A stretch of DNA of 64,000 nucleotides from Ophiura sarsii (GCA_035610835.1 CM069455.1:602335-666334); one strand, 5' to 3'; shown: positions 22,052 through 34,786, counted from the first letter of the stretch. Program-made: numbers and translations. The notes: generated by a model not told the origin, from the sequence alone.

Positions 22052-24170
22052 ATTAGTATTAAGATTCCACGCCAGTAAATAATTTCAGTCCTTGTAGAGA
22101 CGACAATCAAAAGTTTTTTCTTAGCTTTCATCCTGTGGCCCATTGATTATAGAATTAATCAGAAATGGTACTTATTGCTCCCAAATGATTAAAGTTGTAG
22201 TTTAATCCTGATTTTAGGACTACTACCTAATACCACAGTGGAAAAAGACATATTTTCAATGCATTGTGTAGGTTTTTTGGATGTATTTTGATTGTAAATG
22301 ATCTGGCAACATTTCTCAACTTTTTCTGATAAATTAGGGCGCTACATCAATTGTCCAACTTTGGGGTCTTGTTTCTCAGAACTTTCGGGGATACCATATA
22401 TATTTGTTTTGATTAAATGATCAAATATATCATGAAATTTAAGGAAAATGTCAAATTGAAAATTCCAGTCGCTTTATAAGCGAGAAAATGGGCTTTTTGT
22501 AACTACCATTTTACATGTAAACGCATAGGAAAACCATTTGGTGGTGTGAATTCTTAAGGGCCGCTGGAGTATCAAGGACTTAAACTATTGCTATATCACA
22601 ATAGCCTATACGCTTTGATTATTAACTGCACACTATCTAGCGGGCACATCCGCGCTTCCCTTTACTTACTTGATAATCTGGATACGACCGGCATATGGGG
22701 TATCTGGGGTAGGTACAACCCATGTCGGGTGTATGGGGTAACTGCAACATTGTTTCCCCCAAAATGCGGTAGGCCTATTGAAATTGGGTTCGAGATTCAA
22801 AGATAGCACAAAACTCAGATTTCTATGAACAAAGTCTATTTCAAATAAACAAATAATTCAGCAATCTACAATTTTGAACTCATGTCTATAATCTTATGCC
22901 CATTTGGCTACAAATCCTGTAGGAATCTAATTTAGATCACATCAGCTAGCGAGGACCCGAGCGTAGCGAGGGTACCCGCTAGTAATTCAATATTTGACAT
23001 TCTTATTTTTGGACGCGGGCGGGACACTTTACGCCTATACACAAAAGAGTCAATTGTAATTGGCCTAGAACACCTCGAGTCATTATATTGAGTGTTAACT
23101 TCGGGATTGTTTAATTTGAAATAGGCTAATTTATGCTTTTATAAGATATACGACATCGTATTGGTATCATTTGTTTCCCGTAAGCCACCCACACTAGTTT
23201 TAGCAATCTCTTATAGCGGCATTTAATTTGTTTGTGGTTTCGGGTTGTTATATCAGTTGAGGATCCTGATAATAAAACAACGTAAAATGCTGTGAAATTT
23301 AAGCCAAGTTCTAGATGGCCTTTTTAAAATGAGGTTAACTTGTCCTTTAAAATATTTAAAAAAAATGTGTTTCGATTGATTCACCGTCGACACGTCAATA
23401 CTCGGGGCAGATCCCTAGTGCTAGACTCATTGAACTGCATAGCCTATAAATCTCATGGTAGTACGAATTCAGGTCACTTTCTTAACAACCAATGATTTCC
23501 CATACAACAAGCCATAATAGGCCTATGCCTTAAATTTCGATTCCAATTGCCACTGGACAAAGCACTTCAATATTGGTCTAGGATCGATAAACTTTGTGTG
23601 TGATAATTATCAATCGATCACTCTTCATTTGAATAAAATAAACAAATAAAAACGTAAGAATTAAAAATAAAGCCCCTTTTCAGGGTCATTTAACTGAAAA
23701 GGGGGTTAAATTTGTACTTATTTCTAGTCATTTGTTTACGTGTTTTGTGTCGGTCACTTTCGTTGTCATTTGATACAAAAATGGGTGACTAAAACCAAGA
23801 AATTGAACTTTATTTAAATTGTAGTTGGTGTATAGTGAGTTGGCTATCATGGAAAGGGGTTATTGTTTACGAGTAGTGCATAATGCAGTCCATTCCTACA
23901 CATGTGCACATGATAGACAAATAACTCCAGCTCCAGTTCGAGGCCCACTCAAGGACGATAACCAGGGGTCGAAAAGGTTGGTCCATATCTTTGAAAAGGC
24001 ATACATTAGGAATGTTTGTAAATAAACATGACTTATTTTAGTTTTCTTTAAATATGTCGTTTACTCTCCTATCCCGACTGGTCCTAATTAAGTTTATGTT
24101 GCACACCAATAACACTAATAATAGGTGGAAATTCCCGCACGAGTGCTGTTATATGGATATTATGCTCAGG
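22052..24170. other. Intergenic stretch without recognised gene
   Basis: AT-rich sequence with no ORF resembling a known protein. Minor structures are an imperfect palindrome at 22938-22972 (TAGCGAGGACCC … GGGTACCCGCTA) and a short inverted repeat CCCCTTTTCAG / CTGAAAAGGGG at 23670-23705. Confidence 0.6.
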
Positions 24171-24179
24171 TGAAGATAT

Positions 24180-24460
24180 CAATGTAATAATTCATGAATG
24201 CTATCTACTGAAGATAGCAATATAACATATGTTATCTGAAGATAGCAATGTAATGTATAAGTATACTATCTACTTAAGAGAGCAATATAACATACGGTCC
24301 GACCTACTGAAGATAGTAATGTTATATATGGGTACTATCTACTGAAGATAGAAATGTAACGCCGTGTGTTTATCTACTAAAGAAAGCTATTGGGTTTATC
24401 TAAGTGATGAATGCAATACTATATGGGTGCTATACTGCTATCTACTGTAGATAGCAGACA
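24180..24460. repeat. Degenerate GAAGATAGCAATGTAA repeats
   Basis: Several imperfect units of TATCTACTGAAGATAGCAAT, each able to form a small hairpin (GCTATC … GATAGC). No coding signal. Confidence 0.6.
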
Positions 24461-24899
24461 TCCGATTCCGAGTGTAATGGTATGTTTGTTAGTTTGTTTG
24501 TTTATTCGCGAATTTCACAAACACCTTAACCACCTTTAAACTAAGGCCTCCCATGCAACAACAAAACCTTCAGAGATTGTTGTTATTCTCCAAAAGAACT
24601 ATAATATATGGACAGCAACAGCAACACTCCTATTCAATTTTTTCTGGGTGCCGGTGCTGTTGACAAATTATGTGTCATTGTAATGATTGCAGGTATTAAA
24701 TCGATTTCACTAAAAACAGTTCTGCTAATCCCCGTGATTCCAAAGCTATAAAAGGGCAACCCATTCAGTCCATTTCAATAGCGTCTTCCCACTCAATAGA
24801 CAACTGAAAAGCAATCGATTCACAAATGACGGTCATTTGAATGGAAAGTGATGGCACATTGGCATATGCTATAACTAATTTTAGGGACTGCAGTTTTGT

Positions 24900-25025
24900 T
24901 TTGCTTAATTAGGGTACTTAGCACATGTTTTTAATTTACCAACAGCGGTATTCATATCGGGGAGAACAAATACTACACGACTACATAAATCGCATGCTCC
25001 AACACGATAGGGGTAACGGAAATTA
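24900..25025. repeat. Right arm of a 5-kb-spaced inverted repeat
   Basis: Inverse partner of 19773-19895. The outer 33 bp match exactly by eye; the inner part is more diverged. Confidence 0.7.
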
Positions 25026-25869
25026 TGTTAATGAGCTACCTTTTCCTCTACCATAAAGGCCGGTCCGATAAAGTAAACGATTGCCCATGTCATCAAAATT
25101 CAAATTACAATCCTCGTAGCGTGACGATCAAGATAGCAGCAAGACAATTAAATGGTCGATTTACTTCAGTGGGCCACATTCAAAGGCTTACGACTACACA
25201 TGTTGCCACTGTTGCCCTTTTATCACCGTCCACGCCTTCTTCAACCCATACTACCGTCATTCGAAGAAGACGAATAGTCGACTTGGATTATATAATCCGC
25301 CAACTTCTTGCCGGTTGCAAATGAGGTCAGAAATGACGTGCTGTACAACCGAAACGCTGACATGTCTTGCCAGCCTTCCCAATGTAAAATGTGCATCATG
25401 CGCCCTCAATGGAATCCACACATCCAAAATGCAAAATCCTAAGATTGATGATGTCGGTACAAGCTTGTTCCTCATGTTCCATTCACGGGGATTTTTGTAA
25501 AAAGGTTATCACTTATGACATTTTGTGTACAGTACTAATATTTGTTATTATTAAGGATTATTTCAACCCGCTATTAAAAAGAATTACAGTGGCAAATCTG
25601 TTTTTTTTTGTCTTCTCTTATCACGATCTCACTGTCCTTTTCTCCCTTTACTTCATAAAAACTTATTTCAGTTCGATTTTATATGAAAGTGCAGTTTTAC
25701 AGTTTGGAAAACATTCTTCTGTACTTTGGAAACACAGATAGCTGCTTATGGAATAGTTTCATCAGGAATTAAGAAGAACATTGAATGAATTTTCGTTAGA
25801 AAATTCCAAGTAGGAAACTTACTTTATTCTACCCTACTACTGAAAATGTGCCTCGTGTATAATGCGATT

Positions 25870-26412
25870 CATAACATTCACAAACCAACCCTACCAATCC
25901 GCCCCATTGTGGCTTACACAGGTTCCATTGGATAAGCGACATCACGAGCGCTGTTGGACATCCTTGCTCCGCTTGTTGGTAACACGGCTCAGCATGTCAC
26001 AAACACTGTCAACATCATGCGGACAAAGTCTCTGAGATTTTAATCGAGGAAGATGAGAATTTAATATCTCATGTTGTCATTTCTTTGTTTACGAATGTGC
26101 GATGGGGAGCCCGGTGTCCCCGATTATTGCCAACATTGTGATGGAACATCTAGAACAGTTAGCGATTGCCACTGCCCGATGGAGTGGAAACCACAATTCT
26201 TCTAACGCTACGTCGACGATATCCTGGAAATCATCGCCCGCGGCAAAGAAGAGCAGCAGACAGAACACCTTAACAATGTCGACGACACTGGCAGCCTCAC
26301 ATTCACCTATGAATGTCAAAAGGACGGCAACATTCCTTACTTAGAGTTAGACACACTCATCGGTAGAAAACCGGATGGCAGCGTGAAACTCCTGGCTTAC
26401 CTTTAATGGTAC
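25870..26412 (+). pseudogene. Penelope-like retroelement reverse transcriptase fragment
   Basis: Frame-broken remnants in order: RALLDILAPLVGNTAQHV at 25.95 kb, [10 protein letters not shown] (usual form DVVSLFTNVP) at about 26.07 kb, [20 protein letters not shown] from 26102, [10 protein letters not shown] at 26206-26235 in another frame, then an [21 protein letters not shown] segment. These are motifs of Penelope-like RTs. Stops and at least two frameshifts make it dead. Confidence 0.72.
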
Positions 26413-26456
26413 GGTCACGTCACGTCACGTCACGTCACGCCATGTCACGTCACACA
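26412..26456. repeat. CACGT/GTCAC microsatellite
   Basis: About eight imperfect copies of the pentamer CACGT directly after the Penelope-like fragment. Each junction contains a TCACGTCA-like motif. Confidence 0.8.
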
Positions 26457-26565
26457 CTTGAGTACTCCTAATTACTACGATGCGGTGTGCTCGTTCCACA
26501 CGGCGCGGCAGTTTTTCGATGAAATAATGGCCCCATGCTAAATACTGATACTACGCGAAGTATGG

Positions 26566-26640
26566 TTGACCCCTGTCGCCCAGTGGTAAGTTGTTGTTCG
26601 CCTCTGCACCCAGAGGTCCGGGGTTCGAGCACCAGGGGCG
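26566..26640 (+). repeat. tRNA-like sequence, probable SINE head
   Basis: A-box-like TCGCCCAGTGG, an anticodon-like arm CCTCTG…CAGAGG, B box GGTTCGAGC and CCCCT/AGGGG acceptor pairing. The variant B box and the repeat-rich tail argue against a working tRNA gene. Confidence 0.5.
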
Positions 26641-26704
26641 TGGGGCCCTTTCCCCCCTCGCTTTTTGCCGCGAAAAAAAATATTTGGAAAAGGTGCCTCA
26701 GGGG

Positions 26705-27125
26705 TTAGGGTTAAAGGCACACAACACTAAATAAGTGTTTGGGTGATGTTTTGGAACTTTGGGCGAAGTTTTAAATTGGGTGCAAGGAGTGGGTGTGGTG
26801 TGGGTGGGGTTATGTGGTTTTAGACTAGAAGGGATGCGCACACCACTAAATAACATTGGGTGATGGTTTGAATTCCAGCTTGTCTAGAGCTTAGGGTGCC
26901 TACTGCCTATAGAAACCAGACGGGGAGGTGATTTAGGGTGCACACCACTAAATAAGTGCACCATTAAGGGCGCACACCACTAAATAAGCACGCCATTGTG
27001 TGATTTTTTCAATTGGATGCGAGGGGTGGGGGAGAGTATGAGTAAGAGGTGATTTGGTTAGAGCGTAAAATGGAATAAAGGGCTCACACCACTAAATAAG
27101 TGCTCCATTATTATGTGGGTGATGT
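26705..27125. repeat. Dispersed ACACCACTAAATAAGTGC repeats
   Basis: About six copies of CACCACTAAATAAG(T/C) with spacers such as 'gggtgatgttttgaatttcagcc'. Degenerate tandem repeat, non-coding. Confidence 0.65.
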
Positions 27126-27583
27126 TTTGAATTTCAGCCTGCCTAGAGCCTCGGGGTGTCTAGAGCACGGGGGTGAATTACCTCGCCATTGGGTGATGTT
27201 TTGAATTTAGCCTGTCTAGAGCCTACCCTCCCTTGCCCCCTCCCAAGTCAGAGCCAAAATTCAGCCATGATTTTCAGAAGAAAATTGGGTTTTCTCCCCC
27301 CCCCCCCCCCACCTTCGAATGACCTTTAAAAAGATTTTTACACAACCATGTGTAATTATTAAACAAGGTTGTGTAATCATATTCAATTGTGTTAATACTA
27401 GGTTGTGTAAAATGTAATTCGATTATATAAAATTGAATTGCCGCGAAAACGGTATTTTAAACAACAGTTGTGTAAACTTTGAAGCACGTGATAAAAATTA
27501 ACCAATCACAAATTACCCTTGTTGTGAACAAAATTACTGGAAACGAAATGGCGGACGCCGGTGTCGGTGTTGCTTGAGCGAGT

Positions 27584-27945
27584 GGGGTTATGGAGAGTTG
27601 ATTGAAGTACTAATATCCGACGGTAAGTATAATGTTCACTTGAAATATTTCAGTAAAAAATAAGAAGTAGTAAAAAGTATTCAGTATGTGCGATTCTATC
27701 AGTTGAGTTGGCTTTTTTGTTAAATTAGTTCAAAATTATAATAACTAAACTTAAGCTTATACACACTTTACAGTTTAGTGAGTTTACACTTCACAGTCAC
27801 ACGACGATATCATTTTTCACTAATTTACCAAAAAAAGCCAACTGATAGAATCACACACACTGAATACTTTTTACTACTTCGTATTTTTTACTGAAATATT
27901 TCAAGTGAAACATACTTACCGTCAAATACTTCAATCAACTCTCCA
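27584..27945. mobile_element. Large foldback with an exon-like sequence in the arm
   Basis: Two arms of roughly 125-150 bp in inverted orientation: GGAGAGTTGATTGAAGTA … CTTGAAATATTTCAGTAAAA … GTAGTAAAAAGTATTCAGT on the left, mirrored on the right up to ACTCTCCAAAACCCC. Just left of it, 27540-27590 reads GAAACGAAATGGCGGACGCC, a good translation-start context, and 27629 has ACGGTAAGT, a donor-like site. The frame from that ATG stops after nine codons. It may have picked up a gene's first exon. Confidence 0.7.
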
Positions 27946-27950
27946 AAACC

Positions 27951-28150
27951 CCATGCACAACTATTGTATAGAAAATTAACCAATTCCTGTGTAAACCATT
28001 AAAATGACCATTCCACAACCCAATAGAAATGCACTATTGTGTAGACTATTAACCAATTGCTGTGTAAAATATGAAATGGCCATTCCACAACCCAATAGTA
28101 ATGCACAGCTATTGCGTAGAAAATTAACTAATTGTTGTGTAAACCATTTA
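27951..28150. repeat. About 70-80-bp degenerate minisatellite
   Basis: About three units with CACTATTGTGTAGAAAATTA, ACCAATTCCTGTGTAAAC and CATTCCACAACCCAATAG. It continues the TGTGTAA / ACACAACC words scattered from 27330. Confidence 0.7.
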
Positions 28151-28333
28151 CACAACTTAATTGTGTAAATTATGTTACACTTTATTTATTTATTTTGCAT
28201 TAAGAATCGATTGTTAAACAATTACTTCAATAAACTTCAACATCATTTCCGTTTTACACAAAGGAAATCGATATCATCACTCCAATCACTACTGCGCGTG
28301 TTCAATGTTGTCACGACTAGACCTATGTCACAT

Positions 28334-28361
28334 CATGGACTTATCAGATAATAAGTCCATG
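28334..28361. repeat. Hairpin CATGGACTTAT…ATAAGTCCATG
   Basis: Perfect 11-bp arms around a short CAGATA loop. It is not next to any gene. Confidence 0.85.
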
Positions 28362-28371
28362 GTCACATTGT

Positions 28372-28490
28372 GTGAGCCGTGGTCTAAGACTAAAATACCC
28401 TAGGTGTTGTTGTGTGGTGTTGTTGTTGTTGTTGTTTGGGGGGGGGGGGGGTATTTTACCGTATTTTAGTCTCAAGCCACAGCACTCTGC
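28372..28490. repeat. Small inverted-repeat element with poly-G centre
   Basis: GTGAGCCGTGGTCTAAGACTAAAATAC is mirrored approximately by GTATTTTAGTCTCAAGCCAC about 100 bp on. A GTTGTT run and a G tract lie between the arms. Confidence 0.6.
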
Positions 28491-29401
28491 TTTTCACAGC
28501 GCACCCAAAATAGTAATTAATTAATTTTGATAAATTATATTATTTATCCACCCATACGCCACCCATCGGCCCTCGGGCTCTCCCCGGGGCTCTCCCGATA
28601 CGGACAACAAAAGAAGTGAAGTCATAAGGACTGGTCCCAAGTCTATCTCGTACACGACGGTCTTTCAGTCTTTTCGGGAGTCGCAAACCCTCTGAACAGG
28701 AATCACGCGAGAATTTACGAGGATTTATAAGTTGTCGTGTATATAGTCTATAGAAAATCGCTACAAGACGGGAGTGTACATAGTCACTCCCATTGCGGAT
28801 ATGGTCTTTTTGTTAAGATACCTAGTGCTACAAGGCCCTATCTGTAATAACTGCCAGTTGTTATATATTGGTTGGTTATGCTGAGCAATTGGTATAAACT
28901 AATGCAAATCCCGGAGCAGCTATTGCAGATATGGTATTTTTTGTTGAGATACCTCGTGATGTCACTATCTGTAATAGCTGCCATATGATATAGTACACTT
29001 GTTTATGGTGATATAAGGTGTGCCCTTGTAAAAATGTATTATTACACATGGCAGTCCTTGTAGATACATGTATAAGTCCTTGCCGCTCCTAAACCCTCGA
29101 TATAAAAGGAATCATGGCGTATTACAGTCCATTCAGTTATTCTTTGAATTGACACGGGATTTTAGAAAGCTAAATAGCCTAGTATTGGTGAAGAAAGTTC
29201 AGAAGTCCATTGCGATTTCGGTAAACTACGCCCATATGCACGACCTCTATAGCGGTATATAATCTCGTGTGTTGAAAAACCAAGCGCAAAAACAAAAGTC
29301 ATACTCTGTTTTTGTTTTTTGACATATAAACTTATTTTATTAACCCCCTGGCAAGACTGTATATTTAACCTTTGGCTATGTACAGTCTGCTACGAGTTGA
29401 C

Positions 29402-30133
29402 CTGACTGATTATGTAATGTTACCACGTGAGCTAATATCTCAGCTGGGTGATCCCCATGCAAATGATACACTGCCTATTATATTATTATATTATTTTAAT
29501 TATTTCTCCACAATTACAACGTGATGTTCATATCGTATCAAGATCTTATATACATTTTAAAGTGTAGAAATACTGATTTTAACACATAAAAGCAATTCAT
29601 AGACTCCACCACAAAAACTGTATCAAAAATTAACTTGACAGGCGGCACCCCTCTATCTTCGATCAATGCTGCCCTCCAGTGGGCAGGCGTAACTAAGGTC
29701 GATTATTTATTGTATAATATTAATAATAATAATAGTACAAAATACTTATAGAGCGCCTTACAACAAGTTTTCAAAGCGCTGTATATACAAAGAGAAAATA
29801 CAAATACATGAAATACAGAAATATATGACATACAGAAACTGCATATCATAAATACAGAATAATCATTATAATTATCTTACGACTGGCAAGTAATCGCAAA
29901 TATACAAACAAAATCCTTTTAATAAGAATCACACAACCTGACTGGCCTGACTGATTATGTAATGTTCCCACGTGAGCTAATATCTCAGCTGGGTGATCCC
30001 CATGCAAATGATACACTACCTATTATATTATTATATTATTTTAATTATTTCTCCACAATTACAATGTGATGTTCATATCGTATTAAGATCTCATATACAT
30101 TTTAAAGATCTGTGTAGAAATACTGATTTTAAT
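29402..30133. repeat. 185-bp direct repeats spaced 539 bp
   Basis: CTGACTGATTATGTAATGTT … AGAAATACTGATTTTAA occurs at 29402-29587 and 29941-30133. The spacer contains a minus-strand LINE/SINE-like 3' tail (GGCGCTCTATAAGTATTTTG) at 29730-29800. Either a segmental tandem duplication or a TRIM-like element; no clean TG…CA ends or target duplication. Confidence 0.8.
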
Positions 30134-30139
30134 ATATAT

Positions 30140-31500
30140 ATATAAAAATTCCCTTTAAAAGGGATAACCCATGCCCAAGATGATTCCATTTATTAAGATA
30201 AAAAATAAAATAAATGGAAGGCACCGATTTTAATCATTTCATTTTTTTAAAGATGAAATTGCTCTTTAGATTGGTCAAAGTTGGAGGATAAATACCTATA
30301 GCTTATTCTCACGGTGTCATTACTCGGTGCGAAAAATAGTTACAGGCCTAAAGGATGCATGGGCCTATATTATATTTAACTTGATTTCTAGATTAATCCA
30401 ATTCCTACCCTGCTTTGGATGTTTAATTCCATGTCTACAACTGAGACGACGCTATTTAAGGTTAAAGTGTATCCCTGGCTCAAAAGACGTTTTATTTGCA
30501 ATCAAAACTACATACTGCCAGCTATTCCAAAATTGAAATGAAACAAAAACCTCTTTTTATTATGCCAAGCACAAACAATTGTCATTACTGATAATTGATG
30601 TTCTTATTCCTCTTTCAAAACTTATTTCATGATGTCAATTTTTAACTTTTGATTTTGCGCGAAACATATTTTGCATTGAAATTATTGAACCAAAATAATA
30701 ACAATCCATACTGTGAAAGTGTACTTTCTTAATAACTTTGCTGATAATAGTGAATAAACCAGCCTCTCCAGTCTCCATATTGAATCTTTAAATTCAGTTA
30801 CATATTTATATTAGATTAGGACTTTTGTTTTCTTTTCTGGAAAACCTACTGCCATGTTCAGTGTGGAAAAACATTGTTTTCGCAATTGATGCTCATTTTG
30901 GTTTGTTATGAGCCAAGACAGCATACCTATCGTTCAAGTTTAACCAGATAACCATTTAAATCTTAATCTTCAGATATTTTCAATAAAATTACTTATTTGG
31001 TGAAGAAGGTAGGCCATCTACGAGAATCTTTGGGAGCAATGCCACATGTATTGCTTTATACAGAACTTAGAGTTCTTACTAAAAGGATTCTAAGTGTCTC
31101 TTGCAAATTGTTTCTTATACCCGACTTTTGCTTGACTAGTCTGGTGGTTATCTACTATCCTAAAATACGAGGGGCAGACAATAAATAATGAAAGTGATCA
31201 TGGTATGGGATGCATGAGTGATTCTATTGAGGGGACAATTAGTGATACAATAAACATGATTTCTCAATAATTGTGACCTATAAAATGTAAATCAGGCCAG
31301 TTGTTTGACAACCTTATTTGTAGATAATAACAATTATAGATGATGAGAAAATGACAGAAAAAGTAACTTGTAGCCTCTCATGCTCTACTTTATTTGTGGT
31401 CCATGTTCGATTCAAACAAGTTAGGTGTAGCTTTTCTGCATGAATTTGGATCTCATATAGAGACAACAAACGGTCTGTTTTGATGAGATGGATTGAAATC
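30140..31500. other. Intergenic stretch without recognised gene
   Basis: AT-rich; open frames are short and resemble nothing known. No tandem or inverted repeats stood out. Confidence 0.55.
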
Positions 31501-31502
31501 TA

Positions 31503-33271
31503 CGAGGGTCATTCAATAAGTTCTACCTCCTACCTCATAACTTTGCTAATATATACGCCAGTCGTATCAAATATTCCGCAATTGGGAGCTTTGAATATCA
31601 GCTTTAATTTCATGGTAGATTGGTTTGAGTACTGATTGTACTTTTCAAAAACCAAACGTCCATTTAGTGCAACGGAACGGATACAAAACAGCCAAATGTC
31701 TCCTGAGTGCTATTCATTTGGCCAATTCTAAGAGACAAAACGTACCTATCGGTCGATTAAAACCGTTTTAAAGTACAAATATATCTTGACTAGACCATAA
31801 AAACAAAAGTGACTGATTTCTTTGGGGAAAAATGCCGTCTAATTAGCCAGAAGCAGACCAGGACAGCCATTACATTTAACCCTACCCTAGAGAACCGCTG
31901 CAAAAGTCATTATTTGCTTTTCATTTAGAACTAAGAGATTTTCATTATACAGAACTAAATGGATATATTTCAAGTCTCTCGAAGAAATAATTTTCTATCA
32001 CTGACTATACCTGATTGACGATTATAAAGGTTGCATATAAGAAAAACTCTGTAAGATTTTACATTCGAGGCTTTACTGTGTCTTGTCTTGTAACAACAAA
32101 TATTTGACTGCATAGCAGTATGCCAGTATGCTAAAGGCGTAGCAATACATTCGAGTTGATATAGGTTTTCCCAGTTAGTTTAACACTTTTTTCATTATAT
32201 TTCATATCTCGTTAAGTTAGAATTCGTCCCAAAAATCTGACTTACGCATTTTGTTAGATAAATTTCGTCAATGAGCATTATATTTCAAAGTATGACCATT
32301 TCATTTAATTCATTGTTCATTTCTTTTCGTCAAGGAAGGATTGAATTCGTATCACCTGGTCTATGCACAAATATAATTCGTCTTTGTTCATTGTTTTTAA
32401 TACTTTTATCACATATATTCGTCAGGTGTTAGAAGAATAGGCCTACATATGATTGTAGGTTAGATTTGAACCACCGACATGTGTTCTTTTGCCTTGTTGA
32501 TTCAGATCCGAACAGACCTACATTTCATAATAAGAAAAAAGAACGAACAAGAAAAAAAAAGAAAAAAAATATATATGTAAAACGTATAGGCCTATAGCTG
32601 GATTTTACATGCTTCTAGGCAGGACGTTCCACATGGGACGAAATAAAATGAACTGAATATGAAACTATTTGATCAAAGACGAAATAAATGTATACATTAG
32701 TAGGTTACCGCTGTAGCAGACGAAATGGAAGTGTGTTAGGACGAAATAAAATGAATATTAAATGAAATTCATTGCGCAAAATATGAATATACTTGACCAA
32801 AGACGAAATTTACTTTAACAAATGCAACCTTCAAAATTTTGGGACGAATTCAAACTTAACGAGATATGAAATATAATGAATAAAGTGTTAAACTAACTGG
32901 GAAAACTTATAATATACTATTTGCAAGCCTACAAATGTCAATATTGCCTACAATCTGATTTATACATTGTACATGCTAATATAGTATTATATTCAGAAAT
33001 CATCCATTGTTTTCTATTTTCAGTATTTAAATCGGGCAGTTATATCTAATCATACAATTATGGAGAGAAAACGAAAAAACATGTATTTATCTTTGGAGTA
33101 ATTTCCCGTGTCCGTTGTCCAAAATCTCTTTGTGGCTTTGATCGCATCACAACAAAAGTGAAACAGGTATCAAGTATCATTTACTATCAATGTGTAGCTA
33201 TGATTTAGAGCTACAATCATGACAAAAGCGATGTTGTGAGTGAGGAGGTAGAACTTATTGAATGACCCTGG
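31503..33271. mobile_element. Mariner-like non-autonomous element
   Basis: Inverted termini CGAGGGTCATTCAATAAGTT and CCAGGGTCATTCAATAAGTT, both continuing CTACCTCC, with TA on each side (31501-31502, 33272-33273). The left 650 bp match 16430-17041 and 51455-52098. No transposase frame. A second element is nested at 32164-32907. Confidence 0.78.
32164..32907. mobile_element. 744-bp inverted-repeat element nested in the mariner-like element
   Basis: Termini GGTTTTCCCAGTTAGTTTAA … TTCATATCTCGTTAAGTT … AATTCGTCCC are mirrored at the other end. TATA flanks both sides (32160-32163, 32908-32911). The interior repeats words such as 'gacgaaat' and 'attcgtc'. No ORF. Confidence 0.75.
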
Positions 33272-33721
33272 TAGTATTAGTACATGTACATGAAGTACAT
33301 GTATAACACTCAGACCTGCACATTTCACTATCGCATCGCAATTTGCAATAATTTCGATACAATTTTCAAAGGTGCAAACTTTCGTTTCAAGTTTTTGCAG
33401 CCCTAAATCTAGTTGGTATCACGATTCACCTAAAACTGCACCTTGACTTGAAGGAATTGCACCTTGACCTCAAAAGTAAGGTGCAAGTTTGAACCTGAAC
33501 ATTTTTTGAAAATGTCAACACTGATAACACTCGATATAGGCTACTCAGATACTGCAACGTGTGCCAACAATTCCGACACCTTTATCCAAGTTTCTATCTC
33601 AAGAATTACTGAACCAATACTAGGCATGTTTGTACTTATGTTTTTCTCATGGTGATTCCAGTCAGGATGAAATTCAATAATGTTGACATTTTTTAGACGT
33701 TTTTGCTTTATAGGTCTATAG

Positions 33722-33820
33722 CAGGGGTGGGCAACCTTTTTGAATAAACGGGCCAGATATAAGGAGTGAAAAATTAACTGGGCCGCACCAAACCAAATGT
33801 TGTAGCAATGGCCAGCTGTT
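33722..33820. mobile_element. hAT-type terminus
   Basis: CAGGGGTGGGCAACCTTTTT … GGGCCAGATA … GGGCCGCACC is the classic end sequence of a widespread hAT group. The other terminus was not recognised; 33895-33935 (CCCCTCTGGTTACGCCACTG) looks like a different hAT end. Confidence 0.62.
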
Positions 33821-33939
33821 GATTTCAAACCTTTGATTCCGAAGACTTGCAAGCAGGCAATAAGTGTGTGTGCTTAATAATCTATCTTCACAAAAACATC
33901 GCCCCATCGCCCCCTCTGGTTACGCCACTGAAACATGAC

Positions 33940-34780
33940 AATTAATGGGAAAATAGACATACGCACGTTGAGGAACATCATTTTTGTGCCGATAAATGCT
34001 AAGCAGCCTACTCGTTTTTTGTGATGATGTAGGCTGTTGTAGTACAGTAAACTTACCCGGAACAAGGAAGTTATTGTTTATGAGTAAATACTATTTCATC
34101 AGATCATATCTTCGATCATACAGGGCGAGTAAAAAAAAGTGTACTCAACTTTTAGATTTTATATCTTAATATCTCTGAAATTTCACAGATTTTTTATTGC
34201 GGCAGACGGGTTATCTCATTAGCTTTCTAAAGCATTTTAGTTGGTTGAAATTGGTTGTGGTAAACATATTTATGCTCATTTGCGTAAAAGTCAACATTTT
34301 ATAAACCGAACAAGATTTACGATATTTTCTATTATATAAGCTCTATTGAATTTCACTATGTGAAAACGGACCACACTCTAGTCCGAGCTGAGCCCAACTA
34401 TCACAAAAGCCAAATTTGCTGTTGTAATGGCTAAATTCGTGTAATTGTTTTGTCATTATTATGATTGAATATTTGAAAAAATATAACTAATAATTTTTTA
34501 TTAGCTAGTTTAGTTAGTTATTGTGTACCATACATGAATCCACTTTTTCATTAATATCAAGCATTATTGAGTAAAATATTCAATATTGTGTTCGGTTTCA
34601 AAATGCAGTAACTTTACCAAAATAGTCAAGTTTTAATCTGTCAAGCTTTCGTCAGGATTAGCTCTGACTTCACATAATATTAAACAAAACATAGAAATTG
34701 TCACTTCTCTTATTATCATCATTTGGGCTGCCCCTTGCCCGATGATTTGAGAGTAGGTGCCCTTTCCCACTTGTGAAAGA
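33940..34780. other. Intergenic stretch without recognised gene
   Basis: No coding, repeat or RNA signal recognised apart from general AT richness. Confidence 0.55.
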
Positions 34781-34786
34781 ATTGGT

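Noticed and set aside
25025..25741. Overlapping ORFs of 99 and 116 residues as a gene
   Set aside because: No recognisable domain, no splice structure, and low-complexity hydrophobic C-terminus; treated as chance frames.
29402..30133. LTR retrotransposon or TRIM
   Set aside because: The direct repeats lack clear TG/CA ends, a primer-binding site and a target duplication; a segmental duplication explains them as well.
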